Assembly: GCA_027920525.1 (NCBI GenBank)
Contig: CP115858.1
Span: forward strand, 124,001 to 188,000
DNA length: 64,000 nt
Source of the DNA: Chryseobacterium daecheongense
GTDB lineage: Bacteria; Bacteroidota; Bacteroidia; Flavobacteriales; Weeksellaceae
Direction of reading: 5' to 3'
In this document: piece by piece, positions 44,688 through 54,340 of the stretch
Numbering within the stretch: position 1 is the stretch's first letter
Layout: every line of letters begins with the position of its first letter
Notes under the pieces: model-generated
Databases searched by the model: none
Seen by the model: the letters and a program-made list of their open reading frames with translations, nothing else
What the model was told of the DNA's origin: nothing
Program-made: the position numbers and the translations under genes

Positions 44688-45944
44688 ATGAACCTTTTCA
44701 AAACTTCCCTTTTTATTCTTCTTTCTTTCACCGGTATTACCGGGCACGCACAGAAACATTCGCCGCAAAAAAAAGTAGTTTTTATTATTGTAGATGGTAT
44801 CGCTGAAGATATGCTGGACAAATCTGAAATCCCCAATCTTAAAAAGATTAAAAAAGACGGTGCACTCCTGAAAGCGTATGTAGGAGGAGAAAAAGGAGGG
44901 TACAGTGAAACGCCCACGATTTCAGCAGTAGGATACAATAGTTTGCTGACAGGAACCTGGGTGAATAAGCATCATGTTTTTGATAACGATATTAAAGATC
45001 CTAATTATAGCTATCCAACCATTTTCAGGCTTTTTAAAGATCAGTATCCCGGCAAAAAGACAGCTGTATTTTCAACCTGGGAAGACAACCGTACGAAGCT
45101 GATCGGTGAAGGCCTGGCGGCCACAGGAAAGATAAAAATGGATTTTTCTTATGATGGGTTGGAAAAGGATACCTTGAAATTTCCACACGACAAACAAAGC
45201 GGATATATCCGTAAGATCGATAGCCTGGTGGCAGGAAAAGCAGCAAGCTATATTAAAGAAAATGCCCCTGATTTGTCTTGGGTATACCTGGAATTCTCTG
45301 ATGATATGGGACATCGCCACGGAGATGGAGATATTTTGTATAAGGCAATCTCCTTCGAGGACAGGCTGATCGGAAAAATATATGATGCCGTAAAAGAACG
45401 TGAGGCAAAGCATGGAGAGGATTGGTTATTCATCGTTACAACGGATCATGGAAGATCTGCCAGTAACGGAAAAGGGCATGGCGGGCAAAGTGATAGAGAA
45501 CGGGATACCTGGATTGCAATCAATAAACCCAATATTAACGCATATGCCAAAAATAATCGTGTTGCGATTACAGATATTCTTCCTACGATGACTGATTTTC
45601 TCGGTATCAAAGTACCTGAGAATGTTCAACAGGAAATGGACGGAATCGATTTGCTTAAAAACAGAGCGGTAAGCCAGCTGAAAGCCTCTTTGTTAACCGA
45701 CAGAACATTGGAAGTAACATGGAAAGTGGTAACTCCCACGAAGGAATCTGCTGAGGTGTATGTGACCACTACCAATAATTTCAAAACCGGTGGTAAAGAC
45801 TATTACCAGTTGTTGGGACAGGCAGATCTGAGCAGCGGTAAGTTTATCTCAAAACAAAAACTCGATCATTCCGATATCTACAAGATTGTTCTGAAAACCA
45901 AAGAAGGCTTTCTGAATACGTGGATCACTCAACAAAATAAATAA
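44688..45944 (+). CDS. Alkaline phosphatase family protein (phosphodiesterase-like)
   Basis: A 418-residue secreted enzyme; the signal peptide ends at about TGHAQ (22). Metal ligands and nucleophile of the alkaline phosphatase superfamily are visible: VDG with Asp36, Thr75/Thr77 in SETPTISAVG, DDMGHRHG (Asp205/206, His209), TTDHG (Asp253, His254) and GHGG with His264. The layout is closer to nucleotide pyrophosphatase/phosphodiesterases than to PhoA. The ATG at 44688 begins the signal; a GTG at 44649 adds 13 residues. It leads an operon with SusC (11-base gap) and SusD genes. Confidence 0.85.
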   Translation: MNLFKTSLFILLSFTGITGHAQKHSPQKKVVFIIVDGIAEDMLDKSEIPNLKKIKKDGALLKAYVGGEKGGYSETPTISAVGYNSLLTGTWVNKHHVFDNDIKDPNYSYPTIFRLFKDQYPGKKTAVFSTWEDNRTKLIGEGLAATGKIKMDFSYDGLEKDTLKFPHDKQSGYIRKIDSLVAGKAASYIKENAPDLSWVYLEFSDDMGHRHGDGDILYKAISFEDRLIGKIYDAVKEREAKHGEDWLFIVTTDHGRSASNGKGHGGQSDRERDTWIAINKPNINAYAKNNRVAITDILPTMTDFLGIKVPENVQQEMDGIDLLKNRAVSQLKASLLTDRTLEVTWKVVTPTKESAEVYVTTTNNFKTGGKDYYQLLGQADLSSGKFISKQKLDHSDIYKIVLKTKEGFLNTWITQQNK

Positions 45945-45955
45945 GGAATCTACTT

Positions 45956-48913
45956 ATGAAATTACATCTTTTAATCGGCCTGGGCTTAGTCACAGGCCTG
46001 GAAGTCTATGGCCAGAACGTACAGAAAATAGATGGCGCCGATACCATAAAGACCCATGAGAAAAAGATCGATGAGGTTGTTATTACAGCACTTGGGATCA
46101 AAAAAGACAAAAAAACGTTGGGATATGCAGTACAGGAGGTGAAAGGCGATGTGTTTGAAAAAGCAAAGGAACCGAATTTCATCAATTCCCTTTCCGGAAG
46201 GGTAGCCGGATTGAATGTTAAGAACAGTACGGATCTTTTTCAGGATCCGGGAATCAGCCTGAGGGGTGCCAAGCCGCTTATTGTTATTGACGGTGTTCCA
46301 GACAGGACCGCTGATTTGTGGAGGATCAATGCGGATGATATCGATAATATCAGTGTATTGAAAGGGCCTACAGCTTCTGCTTTGTACGGATCAGTGGGAA
46401 AGGACGGAGCAATCATGATTACCACTAAAAAAGGTAAGAAAGGAAGAATGAGTATTTCATTTAATAATTCCACCATGTTTCAGACTTCTTTTATCCGTAT
46501 TCCTAAAGTGCAGACAACATACGGGGGAGGAAATAACGGGAAATATGCCTATATAGACGGAAGTGGTTCCGGAAGTGAAGGTGGCGGATGGATCTGGGGT
46601 CCTAAGCTAGACCAGAAAGATCCTACAACACCCAGTGGATATTATGAAACTCCGCAATACAATAGTCCGATTGATCCTGCAACCGGAAAACCGATACCCT
46701 TACCATGGATTTCCCGCGGAAAGAATAATATTAAAAACTTCTTTGATACCGGCGTTATCCAGTCCAATAACCTGAGTGTGGACTGGGGAAGTGAAAAAGC
46801 AACTTTCAGACTTTCCCTTTCTAATATTTATCAGAAGGGAATCGTTCCGAATACCGATCTGAAAACTACGTCAATCAGTCTGGCAGGATCCGTAAATCCT
46901 ATTGAAAAGCTTACGATTAATTCTACTTTAACCTATAATAAAGAATATACCTCCAACTTCCCGGAAGTAGGATACGGACCTACGAACTATCTTTATAATC
47001 TCGTATTATGGACCGGTGCCGATGTAGATGTAAGAGACCTGAGAAATTACTGGGTAGCCGGAAAAGAAGGATACCAGCAAAGGCATTACAATGTTTCTTA
47101 CTACAACAATCCTTATTTTCAGGCGTATGAATACCTGAGGCCTTACTATAAGGATAATGTAATGGGAAATGTAAACCTGGAATACCAGATCATTCCCAAA
47201 TTATCAGCTAAAGCCCGAGTGGGGACAAATGTGTATGCCCTGAACCGCGAATATAGAGAGCCTAAAAGCTATATAGGGTATGGAAATAAGTCATTAGGAA
47301 ACTATACGCAGATTAACGGAAATTATTTTGATATTACTTCAGAACTGGGACTTAAATACCAGAACCGCTTTTCAGAAAACTTCTCATTAACCGGTGAAGG
47401 ATATGTGTCTAATTTCTACAGGGAACAGAAAAATAGTGAGATCCGTACTGATGGATTGGTAAGCCCGGGATGGTATAATCTTTTTAACAGTATAGGACCG
47501 CTATTTGCTCCAAAAGCAGGAAACCGGAAAGAATTTGAACAGATCAACAGCGTATACGGGTACGTAGATATGGAAATTTACAAAGCATTTTTCCTGAATA
47601 TGACTGCCCGATATGACAAAGTATCCACACTTCCGAAAGGAAATAACGGGTATTTCTATCCGTCTGTTTCCGGATCAGTATTGCTTAACCAACTGGTAAC
47701 GCTTCCGGATTGGATCAGTTTTGCCAAACTTCGCGGATCATTGGCCCAGGTTTCCAATGGTAAGCTGGCCAACGATACGTATGGTTATATCTCTGCATTT
47801 GAAAAAAGTGATATCAGCTGGAACGGACAATCAACATTTGTTTTCGGGGACGTGTTGATCGACAGTAATATAAAGCCGGAAACATCGAACTCATGGGAGG
47901 TAGGAACGAACATTTCATTTCTAAAAAACAGAATTAATTTAGACGTTGCTTATTACCAAACCCGGGATTATAATAATCTGGCGAGTATTCCTCTGTCTGA
48001 GGGAGTAGGATATAAAACGTACCTAACCAACGGAAATGTATTTCAAAGAAAAGGGGTAGAGTTTACCCTGAATGCGGATGTCATTAAGAAATCGGATTTC
48101 AGATGGAGTACACAGCTGAATTTGAGCCACTACCGGAAGTATTTAAAAGAAGCTTATGGTGGTAAAGATTATACAACAATCTATAACGCTGCCAACGGAA
48201 GGAACAATTTCATCCGGGTAGGAGAGAGAGCTGATAAACTGACTGCCATGCCTTATGAAACTTCACCGGAAGGGCAATTGGTCCTTCAAAACGGATATCC
48301 CGTGAATTCCACAGCACCCTTTGAAAGCAATATGGGATATTCTGATCCGGACTGGACTTATGGTTTATCCAATAATTTCAGCTACAAGAACTTCTCACTT
48401 TCCTTATTATTTGATGGCCGACTTGGAGGAACCATGTATTCCACTACCAATCAGAAAATGTGGTGGGGAGGGATTGCGCCGGGAACAGTTAATCAGTATA
48501 GGGATGATGCCAATGCCGGAAACAATACTTATATAGCACCGGGTGTAAGAGTGGTAAGCGGTTCTATAACATATGACCAGAATGGTAATATAAAATCCGA
48601 TACCCGCGTTTTTGTTCCCAATGATGTTGCTGTAAACTACAATGCTTATATGCAGAGTACCAGCAATGCTTTTGAAAGCAATTACCATTATTATAAGCAA
48701 ACCTTTATCAAATTGAGAGAGATCACGGTTACTTATAATTTTGAAAAATCTTTTGCCGAAAAATTAGGAGTATCATCAGCGAGTGTTTCGTTAATCGGTA
48801 GAAACCTTTGGCTGGCTTCAAAGATTAAAAATGTAGATCCCGATTCTGGTGTCGACCAGCTTCAGACTCCTGCAACAAGAAGTTTTGGAGTTAATCTCAA
48901 TGTAAAATTCTAA
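45956..48913 (+). CDS. SusC/RagA-type TonB-linked outer-membrane transporter
   Basis: A 985-residue transporter. After the signal peptide (ending VYGQN) comes the TonB-box-like EVVITALGIKKDKKTLGYAV and then the plug (NFINSLSGRVAGLNV, IVIDGVPDR, LKGPTASALYGSVG). The usual N-terminal carboxypeptidase-like domain of SusC proteins is missing. The barrel ends with the expected aromatic C-terminus (NVKF). With the SusD partner (19-base gap) it imports a substrate in a TonB-dependent way. The neighbouring phosphatase points to an organophosphate product. Confidence 0.92.
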   Translation: MKLHLLIGLGLVTGLEVYGQNVQKIDGADTIKTHEKKIDEVVITALGIKKDKKTLGYAVQEVKGDVFEKAKEPNFINSLSGRVAGLNVKNSTDLFQDPGISLRGAKPLIVIDGVPDRTADLWRINADDIDNISVLKGPTASALYGSVGKDGAIMITTKKGKKGRMSISFNNSTMFQTSFIRIPKVQTTYGGGNNGKYAYIDGSGSGSEGGGWIWGPKLDQKDPTTPSGYYETPQYNSPIDPATGKPIPLPWISRGKNNIKNFFDTGVIQSNNLSVDWGSEKATFRLSLSNIYQKGIVPNTDLKTTSISLAGSVNPIEKLTINSTLTYNKEYTSNFPEVGYGPTNYLYNLVLWTGADVDVRDLRNYWVAGKEGYQQRHYNVSYYNNPYFQAYEYLRPYYKDNVMGNVNLEYQIIPKLSAKARVGTNVYALNREYREPKSYIGYGNKSLGNYTQINGNYFDITSELGLKYQNRFSENFSLTGEGYVSNFYREQKNSEIRTDGLVSPGWYNLFNSIGPLFAPKAGNRKEFEQINSVYGYVDMEIYKAFFLNMTARYDKVSTLPKGNNGYFYPSVSGSVLLNQLVTLPDWISFAKLRGSLAQVSNGKLANDTYGYISAFEKSDISWNGQSTFVFGDVLIDSNIKPETSNSWEVGTNISFLKNRINLDVAYYQTRDYNNLASIPLSEGVGYKTYLTNGNVFQRKGVEFTLNADVIKKSDFRWSTQLNLSHYRKYLKEAYGGKDYTTIYNAANGRNNFIRVGERADKLTAMPYETSPEGQLVLQNGYPVNSTAPFESNMGYSDPDWTYGLSNNFSYKNFSLSLLFDGRLGGTMYSTTNQKMWWGGIAPGTVNQYRDDANAGNNTYIAPGVRVVSGSITYDQNGNIKSDTRVFVPNDVAVNYNAYMQSTSNAFESNYHYYKQTFIKLREITVTYNFEKSFAEKLGVSSASVSLIGRNLWLASKIKNVDPDSGVDQLQTPATRSFGVNLNVKF

Positions 48914-48932
48914 TGATAAAAATACGATAGAA

Positions 48933-50387
48933 ATGAAAGTAGCTAAAATATATATAGTGTTGCTGACTGCTTTAATAGGACTTACGGGCTGCAGCAGGGT
49001 AGATGATTTCCATGATGATCCCAACCGTTCTAAAAGTGTAGATGCGGAAAACATCCTTCCGGGAATCGAAGTGAATGCATTCAGTACGATTAAGGCGGAA
49101 GCAGCTCTTGCATCTAGACAACTTACCTATATCAACGGAGTTAATGCGCAGCAGTATTACAACTGGCAAAGAGGATCATTTGGTGTTTATGACAACATCA
49201 AGCAGGTGGAAAAGATGGTGGAGGAAGCCAATAAAAAAGGAGGAAAGGAATATATTGCACTGGCCCGCTTCTTTAAATCTTATTATTTTATCTCCTTAAC
49301 CGAGACATTTGGTGATATTCCTTATAGTGAGGCGATAAACACGGCTAATTTTTATCCGAAATATGATGACCAGAAAAGCATTTATAAAAACGTCCTTAAT
49401 GAACTGGCATTAGCCAATACCGAGCTTTCCAATCTGAATACTCCGATCCGTGGGGACATAATCTATAATGGAGATTTGCTTAAGTGGAGAAAACTGATCA
49501 ATTCCTACAGATTAAGGATCTTGATGGATCTTTCTAAAAAAGCAGATGATCCGGATCTGAATGTAAAACAGACTTTTGCCAATATTATCAATAATCCGGC
49601 CCAAAATCCTGTGATGGAATCCAGCAATGACAGTGGTGCATTACCGTTTTATAATCTTGTAAATAACCGGTATCCGTTTTTTAATAGTAATGATCTGCAG
49701 ACGGCCTATTATATGGAGCAAAGTTTTGTAGATAAACTCAGGACTTCCAAAGATCCAAGGTTATTTAAAATGGCTGAAAAGAAAACAAGTACAGTTGGGA
49801 CAAGTCCTTCAGATCCGTTTAGCTTTTATGACGGATTATATGGAAGTGGGGATCTGGGGCAGAATTCTACCAAAGCATCCAATGGTCTGGCATCAAGAAT
49901 TAATCCGAGATATTTTAATGATCCGATCAATGAGCCTTCTTTATTAATGGGATATGCTGAACTCCAATTTGTTTTGGCCGAAGCGGCCGTAAGAGGCTGG
50001 ATCAATGCAAACGCAAATACATACTACCTGAATGCCATTAATGCATCCATGACTTTCTATAAAATAAGTCCTACAGATGTAGCAGCTTATCTGGCTCAGC
50101 CAACCATTAATCTGCAGCCTGGAAAAGAGATCGAACAGATCATGGATCAGAAGCATACGGCCTTGTTTTTTAATACGGGGTGGCAAATATTCTATGATCA
50201 GAGAAGAACAGGTTTTCCTCACTTCAATACTGATGGTCCCGGAATTCTGAACAACGGCAAGATTCCTAAAAGATGGATGTATCCTTCTTCGGAAATCAAT
50301 AATAACAATACCAATCTTAACAATGCTATCACCAAGCAGTATCCGGCTGGTGATAATATTAATGAGACCATGTGGCTGATTAAGTAA
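48933..50387 (+). CDS. SusD/RagB-type outer-membrane lipoprotein
   Basis: A 484-residue protein with a lipoprotein signal (LIGLTGC, Cys20), followed by the SusD-like helical fold: DDPNRSKSVDAENILPG, ALARFFKSYYFISLTETFGD and LKWRKLINSYRLRILMDLSK. It belongs to the SusD_2-like subgroup. SusD lids sit on SusC and capture the substrate. It closes the operon; a strong terminator follows at 50420. Confidence 0.9.
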   Translation: MKVAKIYIVLLTALIGLTGCSRVDDFHDDPNRSKSVDAENILPGIEVNAFSTIKAEAALASRQLTYINGVNAQQYYNWQRGSFGVYDNIKQVEKMVEEANKKGGKEYIALARFFKSYYFISLTETFGDIPYSEAINTANFYPKYDDQKSIYKNVLNELALANTELSNLNTPIRGDIIYNGDLLKWRKLINSYRLRILMDLSKKADDPDLNVKQTFANIINNPAQNPVMESSNDSGALPFYNLVNNRYPFFNSNDLQTAYYMEQSFVDKLRTSKDPRLFKMAEKKTSTVGTSPSDPFSFYDGLYGSGDLGQNSTKASNGLASRINPRYFNDPINEPSLLMGYAELQFVLAEAAVRGWINANANTYYLNAINASMTFYKISPTDVAAYLAQPTINLQPGKEIEQIMDQKHTALFFNTGWQIFYDQRRTGFPHFNTDGPGILNNGKIPKRWMYPSSEINNNNTNLNNAITKQYPAGDNINETMWLIK

Positions 50388-50419
50388 GCCGTACTGAATT
50401 TACACATCGGATCAATAAA

Positions 50420-50448
50420 AAACTCCTGCTTCGAAGAAGCAGGAGTTT
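50420..50448. terminator. Terminator of the phosphatase-SusCD operon
   Basis: AAACTCCTGCTTC (50420-50432) pairs perfectly with GAAGCAGGAGTTT (50436-50448) around a three-base loop. A flanking A run on the left lets it also serve the convergent VOC gene. Confidence 0.85.
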
Positions 50449-50493
50449 GCTGTTAGTTAGAAAATGAAGGATATGATGATTCAATATAAATTT

Positions 50494-50889
50494 TTAGCTG
50501 AACTTTTTAATTGCTTCCGGAGAAACAGGTGTGAAAAAATTGATCAGATTTCCGTCCGGATCACAGAATAAAAGTGACCGGTTACCCCACGGCATGGTGG
50601 TGGGCTCCTGGACAATTTCGCTTGTAATTCCTTTAATTCTCTCATATTCATCGTCTACATTGTCGACAATAAATTCTATTATGCTGCTTTTGCTTCCGGT
50701 AGATGCTGTGAGGTTTTCACTGAAGAGCGTCATGGTGCGTGTGCTTCCTATAGCTAAAGTGATAGAACTTGTAGAGAGCTCTGCAAAATCTTCTGTATAC
50801 CATTGAGCTGTCAGTCCCATTGCATTCTCATAAAACTGCACGGATTGCTTAATGTCCTTTGTGATAATTCTTAATGATGTTAATTTCAT
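50494..50889 (-). CDS. VOC-family protein
   Basis: A 131-residue VOC domain: LRIITKDIKQSVQFYENAMG opens it and GNRSLLFCDPDGNLINFF closes it. The pattern is that of lactoylglutathione lyase-like proteins, but the metal site is not complete by eye. CAAAAGTA at 50918-50925 reads TACTTTTG on the minus strand, a possible -7 element. The AraC gene lies 72 bases upstream in the same direction. Confidence 0.85.
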   Translation of the reverse strand: MKLTSLRIITKDIKQSVQFYENAMGLTAQWYTEDFAELSTSSITLAIGSTRTMTLFSENLTASTGSKSSIIEFIVDNVDDEYERIKGITSEIVQEPTTMPWGNRSLLFCDPDGNLINFFTPVSPEAIKKFS

Positions 50890-50961
50890 GTTTGTTGAAT
50901 TTAATAATATCCTGGAACAAAAGTAAGCTCAGGTTGTGACAAGAGTATGTCAGTAGAAAAA

Positions 50962-51813
50962 TTAATCTCTGAATTTTTTACGGAAATTAAGGGCTGTCAT
51001 TCCCGTTTCTTTAGAGAAAAAGCGTGAAAAATAGGAATGATCTTCGAAGCCCAGGTCATTTGCAATCTGTTTTACATTGAGGTCACTGAAGTATAAAAGC
51101 CGTTTAGCTTCAAGAATTATATTGTACCTGATCCAGAATGAAACAGGGGAACCCGTATATTTTTTCAGGCATTCATTCAGGTATGATTCTGAAATATGGA
51201 GCATTTTTGCGTAATCGGAAGGACTTTTATATTTCCTGATATGTTTGTTAAGAAGATTTTTGAATTGAAAGGACAGTTCAGCGGTTCTTGAATTGGCATC
51301 AGAATTCTCCCGGATACGAACAACATCTGCTGCCATTTCAAAAAAGGAACGCAGTAATGAGTAAGCTATATTTAAATTGAGTTTATCCCCGGAAGAATGA
51401 TCTGTTTTTCTATGTAAAATATTCAATAGCTGATCCATATCTTCCGCATCTTCCGGACGAAGATCAATAGGTTCCTGAAAGCCCAGCCAGCTTTCAAAAG
51501 TATTCCGGCATGATGGGTCCACCAATGAAGGATCTACAGCGATATACCATCCTTCAGCTTTTCTCGACTGAATCCGGTAATGAATCTGTTCCGGTAAAAT
51601 GTAGTACAGCTGTTTTTCACGGATAATTTTATTTTCAAAGTCTACAATTGTAGATCCGGAGCCTTTCAACATCATAAAAAATATATAATGATCGTCACGG
51701 TGTGCCCCAAGATCTCTGGAATGCTTCCGACTGATCTGCTCAGGGCCAAATCGTGAAATTAAAAAACTATGATCAGTTTTTTCCTGTAATTGATGGATGG
51801 GAATATTTTGCAT
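50962..51813 (-). CDS. AraC-family transcriptional regulator (copy 3)
   Basis: A 283-residue regulator with a cupin-like sensor domain (about 35-120, RDDHYIFFMMLKGSGSTIVD) and a C-terminal double helix-turn-helix (MLHISESYLNECLKKYTGSP, NDLGFEDHSYFSRFFSKETG). It is not close to copies 1 and 2. The start is the ATG at 51813; a TTG at 51828 adds five residues. It follows the amidohydrolase by 18 bases and so is probably co-transcribed with it. Confidence 0.88.
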   Translation of the reverse strand: MQNIPIHQLQEKTDHSFLISRFGPEQISRKHSRDLGAHRDDHYIFFMMLKGSGSTIVDFENKIIREKQLYYILPEQIHYRIQSRKAEGWYIAVDPSLVDPSCRNTFESWLGFQEPIDLRPEDAEDMDQLLNILHRKTDHSSGDKLNLNIAYSLLRSFFEMAADVVRIRENSDANSRTAELSFQFKNLLNKHIRKYKSPSDYAKMLHISESYLNECLKKYTGSPVSFWIRYNIILEAKRLLYFSDLNVKQIANDLGFEDHSYFSRFFSKETGMTALNFRKKFRD

Positions 51814-51831
51814 AGAGAATGTAATCAATTA

Positions 51832-52812
51832 TTAAAGTCCCAGGATGCGGTCTGCATTTCCATGGGCAATCTTTGCGATCTGTTCAGCTGGAAGATTTAT
51901 GCCGTGTAAGAAATCAATACCCATCTGATTATCACTAAAAGGATAATCTACCGATAGAATAATATGATCTATGCCTATCGTATCCAATGCTATTTGCAAA
52001 GGAGGTTGGGTGAAGAAACCACTCGTTGTTATATAAAGCTGCTCTCTGAATGTATCAGCCATTGTTCTTTGATTACGGCCTCCATTACCCGGCTGAAAAG
52101 CCTTATTGGACCTGTCCCACATGATCGGCAACATTTCGCCCATATGGCCTATGATTATTTTCAGTTTGGGATAATCATCAAAAACTCCGGCTATCAGAAG
52201 TCGCAGTACATGAATAGCTGTTTCTGAGTGCCATCCCCATCCCCAGCAGGCAAGAGCATCAAAAGAACCGGAGGTTGTGCCTATATTGCTGTAGTAAGCA
52301 TCCATGACAGGTTTTGGTGGGATTCCGGGGTGTATATATAGGGGAACTCCTAACTTTTCAGCTCTTTCAAAAACAGGTGCAAATTTAGGAGCGTCCAGGA
52401 ATTCTCCACAGGTAAGTCCGCGGATCATAGCACCGCGGAAACCATAAGTCTTTACGGTGCGTTCAAGCTCATCAGCCGCAGCAGAGGGAGCCACCATCGG
52501 AAGATGGGCAAATGCCGCAAACCTGTCAGGATGATCTTTTATTCTCTCCGCCAGCAAATCATTATATTGCGAAGCAAATGCAGGAGCAGATGACTGATCC
52601 AGTAAATTGACATCGGTATTTTCTACAGAAAGGACCTGCATGGATATACCCGATTGATCCATCGATTCCAGTCGTTGTCCGGAAATATCCGACAACATAG
52701 GCATCAGTCTCATTGCCGGACCCGATGGCTGCTTTTTATCCGTTATACCGTCAGGAAGAAAGTGGGACATTTCAGGAAAGGACACGTGTTCCTCTATTGT
52801 TACTATTCTCAT
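51832..52812 (-). CDS. Amidohydrolase-family protein (decarboxylase-like)
   Basis: A 326-residue TIM-barrel protein of the amidohydrolase_2 type. EEH (7-9) near the start, YIHPGIPPKP, IIGHMGEMLP and VDYPFSD supply Glu/His/His/Asp metal ligands in the order seen in gamma-resorcylate and related decarboxylases. It may act on an aromatic acid. The downstream AraC gene is the likely regulator. TATTTTTG on the minus strand at 52834-52841 gives a promoter 22 bases before the start. Confidence 0.85.
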   Translation of the reverse strand: MRIVTIEEHVSFPEMSHFLPDGITDKKQPSGPAMRLMPMLSDISGQRLESMDQSGISMQVLSVENTDVNLLDQSSAPAFASQYNDLLAERIKDHPDRFAAFAHLPMVAPSAAADELERTVKTYGFRGAMIRGLTCGEFLDAPKFAPVFERAEKLGVPLYIHPGIPPKPVMDAYYSNIGTTSGSFDALACWGWGWHSETAIHVLRLLIAGVFDDYPKLKIIIGHMGEMLPIMWDRSNKAFQPGNGGRNQRTMADTFREQLYITTSGFFTQPPLQIALDTIGIDHIILSVDYPFSDNQMGIDFLHGINLPAEQIAKIAHGNADRILGL

Positions 52813-52833
52813 TGTAAAAGGATTTTATTGCCA

Positions 52834-52860
52834 CAAAAATAGAATACTAAAGGTACGCAA
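52834..52860 (-). promoter_or_regulatory. Promoter of the amidohydrolase-AraC genes
   Basis: TATTTTTG on the minus strand (52834-52841) with TTG 16 bases upstream (52858-52860) fits the Bacteroidota consensus. Confidence 0.5.
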
Positions 52861-53025
52861 TCAATGAAGAACTTACAGGGATGATAGCACAATTCGCGGT
52901 AATTTTTTTCTGGGATATATGAAATGGAGAGTGCTCATGCATTAACTCATTACCTGATCTTTTATAAACCATGAATAGATTGGAATATTCTGTACATTTG
53001 TTGATCATCTCATTAAAGATCGCTT

Positions 53026-53610
53026 ATGAAGGAAAACCCTTTACTGAAAAATATTTCCAGATATGTTACTTTAACAGAGGAAGAGACTGAAATTTTTAAG
53101 AGTTTCTGGACAGAGAAAATTTTGGAAAAGGGAGATTATCTTTTGAGAAACGGGGATGTCTGCCGGTATGATAATTATGTGGTTTCTGGTCTCGTGAAAG
53201 CATTTTATATCAATTCCGAGAATGGTAATGAAGAAATTCTTTATTTCTCTATTGACGATTGGTGGGCCAGTGATATCGATAGTTTTTCTAAACAGAAAAC
53301 TTCTATTTACAATATCCAGGCTCTTGAAAAAACCAAGGTCTTACAGATCAATTACCATTCATTTCAAAATCTGTTGCGGGCTATTCCACAACTTGAGCGT
53401 TATTTCCGGCTTATCCTTGAAAGTTACCTGGGGGTCCTGCAAAAAAGACTGATCTACCATAATGTATATGATGCAGAATACAGGTATTTTGATTTTCTTG
53501 AAAGATATCCTGATATCGCTTCCAGGGTTCCGCAGTATCTGATTGCTTCCTATCTGGGAGTGTCGGCAGAATTTATTAGCAGACTGCGAAAAAAAAATAA
53601 ATCCTCTTGA
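53026..53610 (+). CDS. Crp/Fnr-family transcriptional regulator
   Basis: A 194-residue regulator with a cyclic-nucleotide-type sensor (ILEKGDYLLRNGDVCRYDNY, SGLVKAFYINSENGNEEILY) and a compact helix-turn-helix at the end (VPQYLIASYLGVSAEFISRL). TACATTTG at 52993-53000 matches the -7 element 25 bases before the ATG. The azoreductase-like gene lies 62 bases downstream with a palindrome in the gap. Confidence 0.85.
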   Translation: MKENPLLKNISRYVTLTEEETEIFKSFWTEKILEKGDYLLRNGDVCRYDNYVVSGLVKAFYINSENGNEEILYFSIDDWWASDIDSFSKQKTSIYNIQALEKTKVLQINYHSFQNLLRAIPQLERYFRLILESYLGVLQKRLIYHNVYDAEYRYFDFLERYPDIASRVPQYLIASYLGVSAEFISRLRKKNKSS

Positions 53611-53648
53611 ACTAGGTCAATTTTTCTCTCTTTTATAATCTGGAATTT

Positions 53649-53671
53649 TGCTTCATTATAATAACGAAGCA
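53649..53671 (+). promoter_or_regulatory. Palindrome directly upstream of the azoreductase-like gene
   Basis: TGCTTCATTA-TAA-TAACGAAGCA matches its own complement at 9 of 10 arm positions and ends one base before the ATG at 53673. It could be an operator for the adjacent Crp-family regulator or a leader hairpin. Confidence 0.45.
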
Positions 53672-53672
53672 T

Positions 53673-54299
53673 ATGAAAAAAGTATTGATCATCAACGCAA
53701 GCGTAAGAAATGAAAGATCACACAGCCGAAAACTGTCAAAGCTTTTTGCAGACAACTGGACATCAAAATATCCTCATGATATATTTACCTACAGGGAAGT
53801 AGGAACAGAGTTGATTCCCGGAATTGATGAATCCTGGATTGCCGGGGCGTTTACCAAGCCTGCAGACAGGACAGAAGCGGATCATAAAGCCTTGGAGCTG
53901 AGTGATGAACTGGTGGATGAACTGAAAGAACATGATATTTATGTCATTGCCATACCAATGTATAATTGGTCGCTTCCCAGTGGTTTGAAAGCCTATATCG
54001 ACCAGGTGATGAGATTCAATAAAACCTGGAAATTCCGATCAGGAGTTCCTGATGGCGATTATGTAGGCTTACTTGAAAATAAAAAGATATTTATACTGTC
54101 CAGCAGGGGAGATACAGGCTATGGAGCAGGAGAGAAAAATGCTCATATGAATTTTCAGACCACGTATCTGGAGTTTATATTCGGGATTATGGGAGTAAAA
54201 GATATAACCCTTTTTTCTCTGGACAATGAAGAGTTCGGCGGAGAGATATTTGAAAAGTCCAAAAGGCAAATCTTTGAGCAGATAAGCCTGGTTGAATAA
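53673..54299 (+). CDS. FMN-dependent NAD(P)H oxidoreductase (azoreductase-like)
   Basis: The 208-residue flavodoxin-fold enzyme starts KKVLIINASVRNERSHSRKL, the FMN phosphate loop, and continues with PMYNWSLPSGLKAYIDQVMR and SSRGDTGYGAG, as in AzoR-type reductases. These reduce quinones and azo bonds with NAD(P)H. Control by the upstream Crp-like protein is plausible. It converges on the kinase gene. Confidence 0.85.
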   Translation: MKKVLIINASVRNERSHSRKLSKLFADNWTSKYPHDIFTYREVGTELIPGIDESWIAGAFTKPADRTEADHKALELSDELVDELKEHDIYVIAIPMYNWSLPSGLKAYIDQVMRFNKTWKFRSGVPDGDYVGLLENKKIFILSSRGDTGYGAGEKNAHMNFQTTYLEFIFGIMGVKDITLFSLDNEEFGGEIFEKSKRQIFEQISLVE

Positions 54300-54340
54300 A
54301 GCAGAGTATTTTAGGTTTTCCAATTACAATTGAAAAGCAG

